Assembly: GCA_964541085.1 (NCBI GenBank)
Contig: CAZIPA010000043.1
Location: forward strand, 1 to 13,700
Length of the DNA stretch: 13,700 nt
Reading direction: 5' to 3'
Source of the DNA: UBA4644 sp964541085
Lineage (GTDB): Bacteria; Bacillota; Clostridia; Oscillospirales; Butyricicoccaceae
Shown here one piece after another: positions 1 to 6,059 of the stretch (the first letter of the stretch is position 1; every line of letters begins with the position of its first letter). The position numbers and the translations under genes were made by a program. The notes under the pieces were generated by a model. The model had not been told where the DNA came from and did no database searches. It saw nothing but the letters and a program-made list of their open reading frames with translations.

Positions 1-80
1 TCGCCGGCCAGCAGGACGCGCAGACTGCCGCCAAAGCCATACAAAACCGTGTGCAATTGTGTTTGGATGAACAGAAATAA
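1..80 (+). CDS. C-terminal end of a truncated gene, possibly an ABC transporter solute-binding protein
   Basis: Codons run in frame from base 3 to a TAA at 78-80 and give the last 25 residues of a protein whose start lies outside the window. The tail contains AIQNRVQLCLDEQ, an amphipathic helix. From memory this resembles the last helix of extracellular sugar-type (family 1) solute-binding lipoproteins of clostridia, which often end in IQxRVxLYLxE-like sequence. That resemblance is the only functional hint, so the product is uncertain. No terminator hairpin is evident between this stop and the next promoter at 123. Confidence 0.55.
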   Translation, partial: AGQQDAQTAAKAIQNRVQLCLDEQK

Positions 81-122
81 GGCCCGCATACATGGAAAAA
101 ACCGCCGATTGCAAAAAAACAG

Positions 123-151
123 TTGACATTTTCAAAAGCTTTGGATATACT
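123..151 (+). promoter_or_regulatory. Promoter of the T-box / hydrolase / tyrS unit
   Basis: TTGACA at 123-128 and TATACT at 146-151 are separated by exactly 17 bases, a near-consensus vegetative (sigma-A type) promoter. The start point would be near 158, just before the T-box Stem I. It lies 43 bases after the stop of the upstream gene, so the following genes form their own unit. Confidence 0.88.
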
Positions 152-157
152 GTCCTT

Positions 158-430
158 ACGGCAATGATGCGGAAAAGTAGACCGGTTTTCGTCTGCGCAG
201 AGAGCCCCTGTCCGGTGAAAAGGGGAGAGACAGACCTGTTGAATACCCTGCGGAGCTGGCCCCCCAACGGCAGATTTGCTCAGTAGACGGGCTCCGGGTG
301 CGCCCGTAATCGCGCGTCCGTGTGTTGGCACGGGTGGAGGCTGCGCCCTCGGCGCGGCGAATCAGAGGTGGTACCGCGTTTGCTTTGGCAAGTCGCCCTC
401 TGTCCCGATCTGGGGCAGAGGGTTTTTTAT
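158..430 (+). ncRNA. Tyrosine T-box riboswitch leader
   Basis: This leader senses uncharged tRNA and controls readthrough into the hydrolase and tyrS. Stem I is visible: AGTA at 176-179 opposes GAA at 241-243 (S-turn). GTCTG 191-195 pairs with CAGAC 231-235, and CCCCT 205-209 pairs with AGGGG 221-225 around a GGTG-containing loop. The triplet directly after GAA is TAC at 244-246, the tyrosine codon expected in the specifier loop. The T-box motif AGAGGTGGTACCGCG is at 364-378. Its bulge TGGT (369-372) would pair with an ACCA acceptor end, fitting tRNA-Tyr with A73. The leader ends in the terminator at 396-428. Presence of tyrS downstream independently supports the tyrosine call. Confidence 0.93.
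396..428 (+). terminator. Regulated terminator of the T-box
   Basis: An 11-bp stem (396-406 with 412-422, one T-G wobble) closes a five-base loop and is followed by six T at 423-428. In T-boxes this hairpin competes with the antiterminator that contains the 364-378 motif. Uncharged tRNA-Tyr would favour readthrough. Confidence 0.9.
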
Positions 431-450
431 TTCGGAATGGGAGGGAGAGT

Positions 451-1077
451 ATGGAGATCATCATCACCTATCTGGGCCACGCCTGTTTCTGTCTGGAAAC
501 GGGTGGCTATCGCACGGTGCTGGACCCCTATCATGATGGCATGGTTCCCGGGCTGCCGCCGCTGCGGGTGCAGGCCGATGCCGTATATTGCAGTCATGAG
601 CATGATGACCACAATTATCGTCCGGCGGTGGAGCTTTCTCCAAAAAGTCAGGCCGCACCCTACACCGTGGAGGAGCTGACCGTGCCCCATGACGGAGAGC
701 AGGGCCGTCTGCGGGGAATGAACACCATTCGCATCTTTCATTATGACGGGCTGCGGGTGGCACATCTGGGGGATGTGGGACGGCTGCTGACGGCGGAGGA
801 ACAGCAAAAACTGGCGGGTGTAGATTGCCTGATGCTTCCGGTGGGCGGCTTTTATACCATCGACAGCTGTCAGGCCCGGCAGACGGTGGAGCAGCTTTGT
901 CCCCGGGTGACCATCCCCATGCATTACCGCACGGATAAAACCGGCTTTCCCCAGCTGGAGCGGCTGGAGCAGTTTACCGGACAATGCGCCCCGGTGCGAT
1001 ATTTGCAGGAGCGTCTGACGCTGGACGAGGACACTCCCGGCGGCGTTGCGGTGCTCACTCCCAAAGTATTGTTATAA
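451..1077 (+). CDS. MBL-fold metal-dependent hydrolase, UlaG-like
   Basis: The 208-residue protein belongs to the metallo-beta-lactamase fold hydrolases of the UlaG / COG2220 type, a broad cytoplasmic family whose members act on lactones, phosphodiesters and other substrates. The metal-binding HxHxDH motif is HEHDDH at residues 49-54. Further probable ligands or core residues are H80 (VPHDGE), D108 (LGDVG) and H158 (IPMHYR). No signal peptide is seen. The start at 451 is chosen because it follows a GGGAGGGAG site at 439-447 and begins with MEIIITYLGHACF, the usual first strand of this family. The frame is open back to 322, but that would translate through the T-box terminator. It is the first gene behind a tyrosine T-box and lies 41 bases before tyrS, so it is co-regulated with tRNA-Tyr charging. 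The substrate cannot be told from sequence. Confidence 0.87.
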   Translation: MEIIITYLGHACFCLETGGYRTVLDPYHDGMVPGLPPLRVQADAVYCSHEHDDHNYRPAVELSPKSQAAPYTVEELTVPHDGEQGRLRGMNTIRIFHYDGLRVAHLGDVGRLLTAEEQQKLAGVDCLMLPVGGFYTIDSCQARQTVEQLCPRVTIPMHYRTDKTGFPQLERLEQFTGQCAPVRYLQERLTLDEDTPGGVAVLTPKVLL

Positions 1078-1078
1078 T
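1070..1078 (+). promoter_or_regulatory. Possible internal extended -10 promoter before tyrS
   Basis: TGTTATAAT at 1070-1078 is a perfect extended -10 element and overlaps the stop codon of the hydrolase gene, 40 bases before the tyrS ATG. No good -35 sequence stands at 16-18 bases upstream. If active, it would give tyrS a basal transcript that bypasses the T-box. It could be chance. Confidence 0.3.
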
Positions 1079-1118
1079 GTTGCAAACAAAAATCAGGAAT
1101 ATATCGGAGGAAAACAAA

Positions 1119-2342
1119 ATGCAGATTTATGAAGAGCTGGTTGCCCGCGGCCTTATTGCTCAGGTGACCAACGAAGAAGAAATTCGCACCATGATTAACG
1201 CCGGCAAGGCCACCTTTTACATTGGCTTTGACTGCACGGCGGACAGTCTGACGGCGGGCCACTTTATGGCGCTGACCCTGATGAAGCGTCTGCAAATGGC
1301 CGGAAACAAGCCTATCGCCCTGATCGGCGGCGGCACCACCATGATCGGCGACCCCTCCGGCCGTACCGATATGCGCAAGATGCTCACCAAGGAAGACATC
1401 GACCACAATGCCGAATGCTTCAAGCGGCAGATGGAGCGCTTCATCGAGTTTGGCGAAGGCAAGGCCATGATGGTCAACAATGCCGACTGGCTGCTGAAGC
1501 TGAATTATGTGGATCTGCTGCGGGAAGTGGGCGCCTGCTTCAGCGTGAACAATATGCTCCGGGCAAAGTGCTATGAGCAGCGCATGGAAAAGGGTCTGTC
1601 CTTCCTGGAGTTCAACTACATGATTATGCAGTCCTACGACTTCTATTATATGTTCCAGAAATACGGCTGCAATATGGAGTTCGGCGGCGATGACCAGTGG
1701 AGCAATATGCTGGGCGGCACCGAGCTCATCCGCCGCAAGCTGGGCAAGGATGCCCACGCCATGACCATCACCCTGCTCACCGACTCTCAGGGCCACAAGA
1801 TGGGCAAGACCGCCGGCAACGCCGTCTGGCTGGATCCCAACAAGACCTCTCCCTTCGAGTTCTACCAGTACTGGCGCAATGTGGATGACGCCGATGTGCT
1901 CAAGTGCATCCGGATGCTCACCTTCCTGCCGCTGGAGCAGATTCAGGAGATGGACAGCTGGGAAGGCAGCCAGCTGAACCGTGCCAAGGAGATTCTGGCC
2001 TTCGAGCTGACCCAGATGGTTCACGGCGAGGAAGAGGCCAGAAAGGCGGAGGATGCGGCCAAGGCCCTGTTTGCCAACGGCGGCGTTTCTGCGGATATGC
2101 CCACCACCGAGCTGTCTGAGGCCGAGCTGGGCGACGGCATCCCGGTGCTGGAGCTGCTGGTGCGCTGCGGACTGGTGCCCTCCAAGGGTGAAGGCCGCCG
2201 TCTGGTGCAGCAGGGCGGCATTGTGGCCGGAGAGGAAAAAATTTCCTCCATCGACCGGAAGTTCACGCCGGAGGAGCTGAAGCAGGGCGACCTGATTCTG
2301 CGCAAGGGCAAAAAGACCTTCCACCGTGTCATCGTCAAATAA
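1119..2342 (+). CDS. tyrS: Tyrosine--tRNA ligase
   Basis: This 407-residue class Ic aminoacyl-tRNA synthetase activates tyrosine with ATP and charges tRNA-Tyr in the cytoplasm. The HIGH-region signature is DCTADSLTAGH and the KMSKS loop appears as HKMGKT. The tyrosine-binding segment includes YDFYYMFQKYGC and GGDDQWSNMLGG. The C-terminal 65 residues form an S4-type RNA-binding domain (VRCGLVPSKGEGRRLV). Length is normal for bacterial TyrRS. The start at 1119 is supported by GGAGG at 1106-1110 and by the typical opening MQIYEELVARGLI; an open extension back to 984 only reads the hydrolase gene in another frame. It is the second gene of the T-box unit, which explains the regulation: low charged tRNA-Tyr raises its own synthetase. 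Confidence 0.97.
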   Translation: MQIYEELVARGLIAQVTNEEEIRTMINAGKATFYIGFDCTADSLTAGHFMALTLMKRLQMAGNKPIALIGGGTTMIGDPSGRTDMRKMLTKEDIDHNAECFKRQMERFIEFGEGKAMMVNNADWLLKLNYVDLLREVGACFSVNNMLRAKCYEQRMEKGLSFLEFNYMIMQSYDFYYMFQKYGCNMEFGGDDQWSNMLGGTELIRRKLGKDAHAMTITLLTDSQGHKMGKTAGNAVWLDPNKTSPFEFYQYWRNVDDADVLKCIRMLTFLPLEQIQEMDSWEGSQLNRAKEILAFELTQMVHGEEEARKAEDAAKALFANGGVSADMPTTELSEAELGDGIPVLELLVRCGLVPSKGEGRRLVQQGGIVAGEEKISSIDRKFTPEELKQGDLILRKGKKTFHRVIVK

Positions 2343-2358
2343 TTGCAAACATAAAAAT

Positions 2359-2390
2359 GCCGGGCAGGAGCAGCTTGCTTCCTGTCCGGC
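2359..2390. terminator. Terminator between the convergent tyrS and kinase genes
   Basis: GCCGGGCAGGA (2359-2369) pairs over 11 bp, with one G-T wobble, with TCCTGTCCGGC (2380-2390). A GTTTCTGTTT tract follows on the plus strand. On the minus strand the stem is followed by a short T run (complement of AAAAA at 2353-2357), so it may stop both converging transcripts. Confidence 0.75.
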
Positions 2391-2399
2391 GTTTCTGTT

Positions 2400-3197
2400 T
2401 CAGAACAATTCATCCAATAAGGTATAATAGCGCAGCCTTTCCCTGTCCGGGGGGATGCCCAGCGCATCAAAAAGCAGGGAAGGGGAATAGCCCGGATAGG
2501 CCCTGCCATAATAGCCCGCAAAGTTGTGATGGAGACTGCGGTGGGCAATGGCGATATCCTGCCAGCGATCCGCAGGCCCGGCCTTTCCCAGATCAATCAG
2601 CCCGCAGATGCGCCCCTGCCGGGTGAAAATGTTGGGCAGAGAAAGATCCCCGTGGGTAAACACCACATCCTCCGGCGGACGGTTTTGTTCCAGCCAGCGC
2701 AGCAGCGCCTCCGGATTGGCAAAGCCACCCTTACCGTAGGTTTCCGGCTCTGCATCGTCCGTGCTGACCAGTCCCTGCTCCACCAGCCGACGGGCACGCT
2801 CCAGTCTGCGGGACAGGGGACTGACACCATCCGGACAACCGGCCGTGTCGGTGCGCCAGAGCAGCTGCAGCGTCTCCGCCAGCAGTGAGGCCAGCTTTGC
2901 AGGCTGTAGCATCAGATCCTCGTCACACAGCATCTGACCGTCCACCCGGGACAGCAGGGTATAGGCCATGCCCTCCTGCGCCTGATACCATTCCAGCCGG
3001 GGCAGCGGCAGCTTGCCCTGTCCCCACACCAGCACCGCCCGCTGATTTTCCGTCTCCGGCGACAGCGGCTCGATCTTCAGCACCAGCTGAGGAAACAGCA
3101 GCACCCGGGAGCCGGAATGTCCGATACCGTCCTCCTGACAGGGCAGAGAGCCCAGCCGCGACTGTAATTCCCGTGGAAGCGAGAGCCGTGTGTTCAT
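2400..3197 (-). CDS. Aminoglycoside 3'-phosphotransferase-like kinase, APH(3')-III type
   Basis: The 265-residue protein has the APH(3') kinase layout and nearly the length of APH(3')-IIIa (264). K41 in LVLKIEP and E48 or E50 would anchor ATP phosphates. The Brenner motif THGDLSLPNIF gives catalytic D184 and metal-binding N189. IDLGKAGPADRW supplies the second metal ligand D202. The C-terminus LLDELF matches the end of APH(3')-IIIa, where E262 and the terminal F264 carboxylate contact the aminoglycoside. Compared by eye with IIIa, R211 is K205 and R214 is P208. Known family members phosphorylate the 3'-OH of kanamycin-type aminoglycosides, but activity here is inference. The gene is chromosomal in style, has the same GC-rich composition as its neighbours, and shows no mobile genes beside it. 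Its ATG overlaps the methyltransferase stop (ATGA), implying translational coupling. Confidence 0.85.
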   Translation of the reverse strand: MNTRLSLPRELQSRLGSLPCQEDGIGHSGSRVLLFPQLVLKIEPLSPETENQRAVLVWGQGKLPLPRLEWYQAQEGMAYTLLSRVDGQMLCDEDLMLQPAKLASLLAETLQLLWRTDTAGCPDGVSPLSRRLERARRLVEQGLVSTDDAEPETYGKGGFANPEALLRWLEQNRPPEDVVFTHGDLSLPNIFTRQGRICGLIDLGKAGPADRWQDIAIAHRSLHHNFAGYYGRAYPGYSPSLLFDALGIPPDRERLRYYTLLDELF

Positions 3198-3973
3198 CGG
3201 GCCGCCGAAGGCTTTTCCGCCACCAGCAAAAACCGGTGAACCCGTCCCTCCAGCCAGCCCTGCTGTTCCAGCAGCTTCTGGGCAGACAGCAGCCGGTCAA
3301 AGCAGCGCTCTACGCTGAAATCGGGGAACTCCCAGGGGATCACCCGGGCAAACCACACCAGCGCCCCCACATCGTAAAAGCGAATGGGCCGGAAAACCTC
3401 GTCCGCCTGCAAAATCTGAAAGCCCAGCTGCGAAAACTCCTCCCGCACCGGGGCAAGATACTGCCCGGGATTGGGCGGGGGAGGCGGCTCCGGCAAAACC
3501 AGCTCTGCCAGCTCCCGATCATTTTCACCGCCCACCTGCTGGGTAATAAAGCGGCCGCCGGGACGCAGCACCCGGAAAATCTCCCCGCAGTGAAAGCTTC
3601 CGTGGCGATTCAGCACCAGATCAAAGCTTTCATCCGCAAAGGGCAGCGGCCCGCATCCGTCGGCCTGCCGGAAATCAATGCCCAGGGGCAAAAGCGTCTC
3701 CCGGCACAGAGCCACATTGGGAGGATAGGCCTCTGTGGCTGCCGTATTTGCAAAGGGATGGCCAAAGGACAGCAGCATCTCTCCGCCGCCGGTGTCCATG
3801 TCCAGAATCCGCTTTTCCGGGGTCAGCGCTGCCCGCACAAGGTCTTCATAGCTCCAGGGCAGCTGATAATCCTCGGTATAGCGGTTGTGAAGATGGGAAA
3901 AATCCCATCCGTGAATATGTGCCTGCCGCTCTTCCTCCAGCCAGAGGCGGCGCAGTGCCTGTTCATCCATCAT
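3194..3973 (-). CDS. Class I SAM-dependent methyltransferase
   Basis: The 259-residue protein shows a Rossmann-like methyltransferase of the Methyltransf_11 type. Motif I is ILDMDTGGGE at 56-65. An acidic end of strand 2 follows at TEAYPPN. The motif IV region PFADESFDLVLNRHGSFH spans 111-128, and RVLRPGGRFITQQ at 134-146 is the usual post-motif strand. The N-terminal part HIHGWDFSHL is shared by a family of small clostridial and bacillar methyltransferases of unknown substrate. Two adjacent ATG codons (3971-3973 and 3968-3970) follow a GAGAGGAAG site, so the exact first residue is open. The gene begins 18 bases after the lipoprotein stop and overlaps the kinase start by four bases. The target could be a small molecule; nothing in the sequence fixes it. 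Confidence 0.87.
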   Translation of the reverse strand: MMDEQALRRLWLEEERQAHIHGWDFSHLHNRYTEDYQLPWSYEDLVRAALTPEKRILDMDTGGGEMLLSFGHPFANTAATEAYPPNVALCRETLLPLGIDFRQADGCGPLPFADESFDLVLNRHGSFHCGEIFRVLRPGGRFITQQVGGENDRELAELVLPEPPPPPNPGQYLAPVREEFSQLGFQILQADEVFRPIRFYDVGALVWFARVIPWEFPDFSVERCFDRLLSAQKLLEQQGWLEGRVHRFLLVAEKPSAAR

Positions 3974-3991
3974 GTTGTTCTTCCTCTCTCA

Positions 3992-4624
3992 TCATTGGGG
4001 CGGCTTGCATTTGGAGCAGGGAGAATAGCCCCCGCTCCTGGCCTCACTGAGACTGATGCCCTTGCGGCTTTTGCTCAGATAGGCACAGCTGCTGCGATGA
4101 TATTTTGTGCCGCTGGCGGTGACATAGACCTCTCCCGTGGCAGAAGGCTCTTCCGGTTCCTCCGGCAGAGGAATATCCACCGGCGTGTCAGGCTCCGGAG
4201 AAGAATCGCTTCCGGCGGTGTCCGGCGACTTTGCCGAAACGGCGGGAAGCTTTGCGGCCTGGGCTGCCAGATAGGCCAGCCGGGCCTGTTCCTCCTCCGC
4301 CTGCTGCAAAGTGTAGCCTGCGGAATAGCCCGTCTCATAGCCCTGACGGTAGCTGCCGCCGATGCCCTCCAGCAGTGCAGACTGGGTTTCCTGCGCACCC
4401 AGAAGATAACCCTCCTGCGTGCCTGCGTCATAGCCCTGCTGATATTGCTCCTCCAGCTGGGCAGACTGCTCCTCCAGCGCCTCATCATAGCCCAGCTGAT
4501 AGCCCTCCTGATAGGCTTTCTGCCGGAGCTGAATCAGATCGGCCTCCGAATAGACCCTGCCGCAGCCGGACAACAGCAGCAACAGCAGCACACCCACGAT
4601 ACAGAAGCTTCGTTTTCCCTTCAT
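3992..4624 (-). CDS. Lipoprotein with GY-rich repeats and a C-terminal Cys/His domain
   Basis: The 210-residue protein starts with a basic n-region and a leucine-rich core ending in a lipobox LSGC, with C21 as the lipidated cysteine, so it should be anchored outside the membrane. Residues 36-105 repeat an EGYxxGY / YQQGYDAG / YRQGYETGYSAGY pattern, predicted as a long helix with Gly-Tyr faces, a Yae1-like repeat style. An Ala-rich helix and a Pro/Glu/Ser linker (about 126-165) follow. The tail VYVTASGTKYHRSSC...CSKC carries H176, C180, C203 and C206. It resembles a small zinc-ribbon/Ada-like module often found at the ends of secreted clostridial proteins. It lies 62 bases after obgE, and a GGAAGGGAGG site precedes the start. 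Its role is unknown. Confidence 0.8.
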   Translation of the reverse strand: MKGKRSFCIVGVLLLLLLSGCGRVYSEADLIQLRQKAYQEGYQLGYDEALEEQSAQLEEQYQQGYDAGTQEGYLLGAQETQSALLEGIGGSYRQGYETGYSAGYTLQQAEEEQARLAYLAAQAAKLPAVSAKSPDTAGSDSSPEPDTPVDIPLPEEPEEPSATGEVYVTASGTKYHRSSCAYLSKSRKGISLSEARSGGYSPCSKCKPPQ

Positions 4625-4686
4625 TCTGCCAGCCTCCCTTCCAGAGTACGGAAGATAGATTGTTTCAAATTAACGGGGAACGGGGA

Positions 4687-5967
4687 TCAATATACATATT
4701 CAAAGCGGAGGCCCAGCACATCCACCGTGTCGCCCTCCTGAATGCCCCGCTGCTCCAGCAGGTCAAACACGCCCGCCTTCCGCAGGGTACGCTCAAAATA
4801 CATCCGGGATTCATATTCGTCAAAGTTTACAGAGCCAACGATCTTCTCCACCCAGGCGCCGCTGATATAAAATACCGCATCGTCGCCCCGGCGAATCTGA
4901 ATATCCCGCTCGGCCTGCTCCTGGGCGGGGGCATCCAGCGAGACCTCCGCCTCGAAAACCTCCACCGGCGGCAGCGTTTGCAGCTGATTCCACACGGCAA
5001 AGGTCAGCTCACGCACGCCCTGACTGGCAGCGGCGGAAATGGAAAAGAAGGCGTATCCCAGCTCCCGGGCCCGGGCCTCCAGCCGGGAGAGATTGTCCCT
5101 GTCCTCCGGAAGAAGATCGCATTTGTTGGCCACGATGATCTGCGGACGCTGGGCCAGTGTGGGACTGTACTGCTGCAATTCCCGGTTGATGGTGTCCAGA
5201 TCGTCCACCGGATCCCGGCCTTCGCTTCCGGCGGCATCCACCAGATGCACCAGCAGCCGGCAGCGCTCGATATGCCGGAGAAAATCATGTCCCAGACCGG
5301 CACCCTCCGACGCACCCTCAATGATGCCGGGAATGTCGGCACACACAAAGGACGAGCCCTCAGAGATAAACACCACACCCAGATTGGGCTGAAGAGTGGT
5401 AAAATGATAGTTGGCGATTTTGGGCCGGGCTGCGGAGATCATGGACAGCAGCGTGCTCTTGCCCACATTGGGAAAGCCGATGAGGCCCACATCGGCGATG
5501 AGCTTCAGCTCCAGCATCAGAAACCGCTCGTCGCCTTCCTGACCGGGCTTGGCAAAGCGGGGAGCTTGCCGGGTAGGCGTGGCAAAATGGGCGTTGCCCC
5601 AGCCGCCTTTGCCGCCGCGGGCTGCAATAAAGGGCTTGTCATCGGACATATCATGGAGCAGCGCACCGGTGTCGCCGTCCCGGATCAGCGTGCCCAGCGG
5701 CACTTTAATTACCGAATCCGCACCGTCTCTGCCGAAGCAGCGCTTGGTTCCGCCGGGCTGGCCGTCCTCGGCTGTATATTTCCGCTTGTAACGGAAGTCC
5801 AGCAGGGTTGCCATATGGGGATCGGTGACAAAGACAATATTGCCGCCCCGACCGCCGTCGCCGCCGTCAGGCCCGCCGGAAGCCACATATTTTTCCCGGT
5901 GAAAGCCAATATGACCGTCGCCGCCCTTACCGGCTTTGATCCTGATTTTTGCAACATCTACAAACAT
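4687..5967 (-). CDS. obgE: GTPase ObgE/CgtA
   Basis: This 426-residue GTPase acts in 50S ribosome assembly and the stress response. It has three domains. The glycine-rich Obg fold opens with MFVDVAKIRIKAGKGGDG. The G domain has GFPNVGKSTL (P-loop), DIPGIIEG (G3) and NKCD (G4). The C-terminal OCT domain ends in VDVLGLRFEYVY. I place the start at the ATG at 5967-5965 because AAAGGA sits at good distance from it; an ATG four codons upstream (5977-5979) has that site too close. The open frame continues without a stop far upstream into the mobile-element fragment, but a dedicated promoter lies at 6008-6036. obgE belongs next to rplU-rpmA in most bacteria. The lipoprotein, methyltransferase and kinase genes follow on the same strand. 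Confidence 0.96.
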   Translation of the reverse strand: MFVDVAKIRIKAGKGGDGHIGFHREKYVASGGPDGGDGGRGGNIVFVTDPHMATLLDFRYKRKYTAEDGQPGGTKRCFGRDGADSVIKVPLGTLIRDGDTGALLHDMSDDKPFIAARGGKGGWGNAHFATPTRQAPRFAKPGQEGDERFLMLELKLIADVGLIGFPNVGKSTLLSMISAARPKIANYHFTTLQPNLGVVFISEGSSFVCADIPGIIEGASEGAGLGHDFLRHIERCRLLVHLVDAAGSEGRDPVDDLDTINRELQQYSPTLAQRPQIIVANKCDLLPEDRDNLSRLEARARELGYAFFSISAAASQGVRELTFAVWNQLQTLPPVEVFEAEVSLDAPAQEQAERDIQIRRGDDAVFYISGAWVEKIVGSVNFDEYESRMYFERTLRKAGVFDLLEQRGIQEGDTVDVLGLRFEYVY

Positions 5968-6007
5968 TTTTGTATACATCCTTTGCTGATGTGTTGTGAT
6001 TTTCTTC

Positions 6008-6036
6008 AGTATAACACGATTTTCCCGAAATGAAAA
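6008..6036 (-). promoter_or_regulatory. Promoter of obgE
   Basis: On the minus strand TTTTCA (6031-6036) and an extended -10 TGT-TATACT (6008-6016) are 17 bases apart. The start would fall near 6001, about 34 bases before the obgE ATG. This allows obgE to be transcribed although a terminator and the foreign fragment separate it from rpmA. Confidence 0.7.
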
Positions 6037-6059
6037 GAAAAAAAGCACTTCCGTGCATG

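Noticed and set aside
322..450. A longer N-terminus for the MBL-fold hydrolase
   Set aside because: The extension would be translated from the T-box antiterminator and terminator RNA; the ATG at 451 has a good ribosome site and the family-typical first strand.
924..2348. A 474-codon open frame antisense to tyrS
   Set aside because: It mirrors the tyrS codons and gives a His/Leu/Gln-rich protein without family motifs. tyrS explains the region.
2885..4741. A 618-codon plus-strand frame across the kinase, methyltransferase and lipoprotein genes
   Set aside because: Low-complexity Pro/Arg/Gln composition, no ribosome site, and three well-supported genes on the other strand.
4231..6033. A 600-codon plus-strand frame across the lipoprotein and obgE genes
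   Set aside because: It is the reverse shadow of GC-rich obgE and shows no recognisable domain.
6035..6056. A terminator between the fragment and obgE (GCAC-TTCC-GTGC next to an A/T run)
   Set aside because: Only four base pairs can form, too weak to call, although a poly-T tract does follow on the minus strand.
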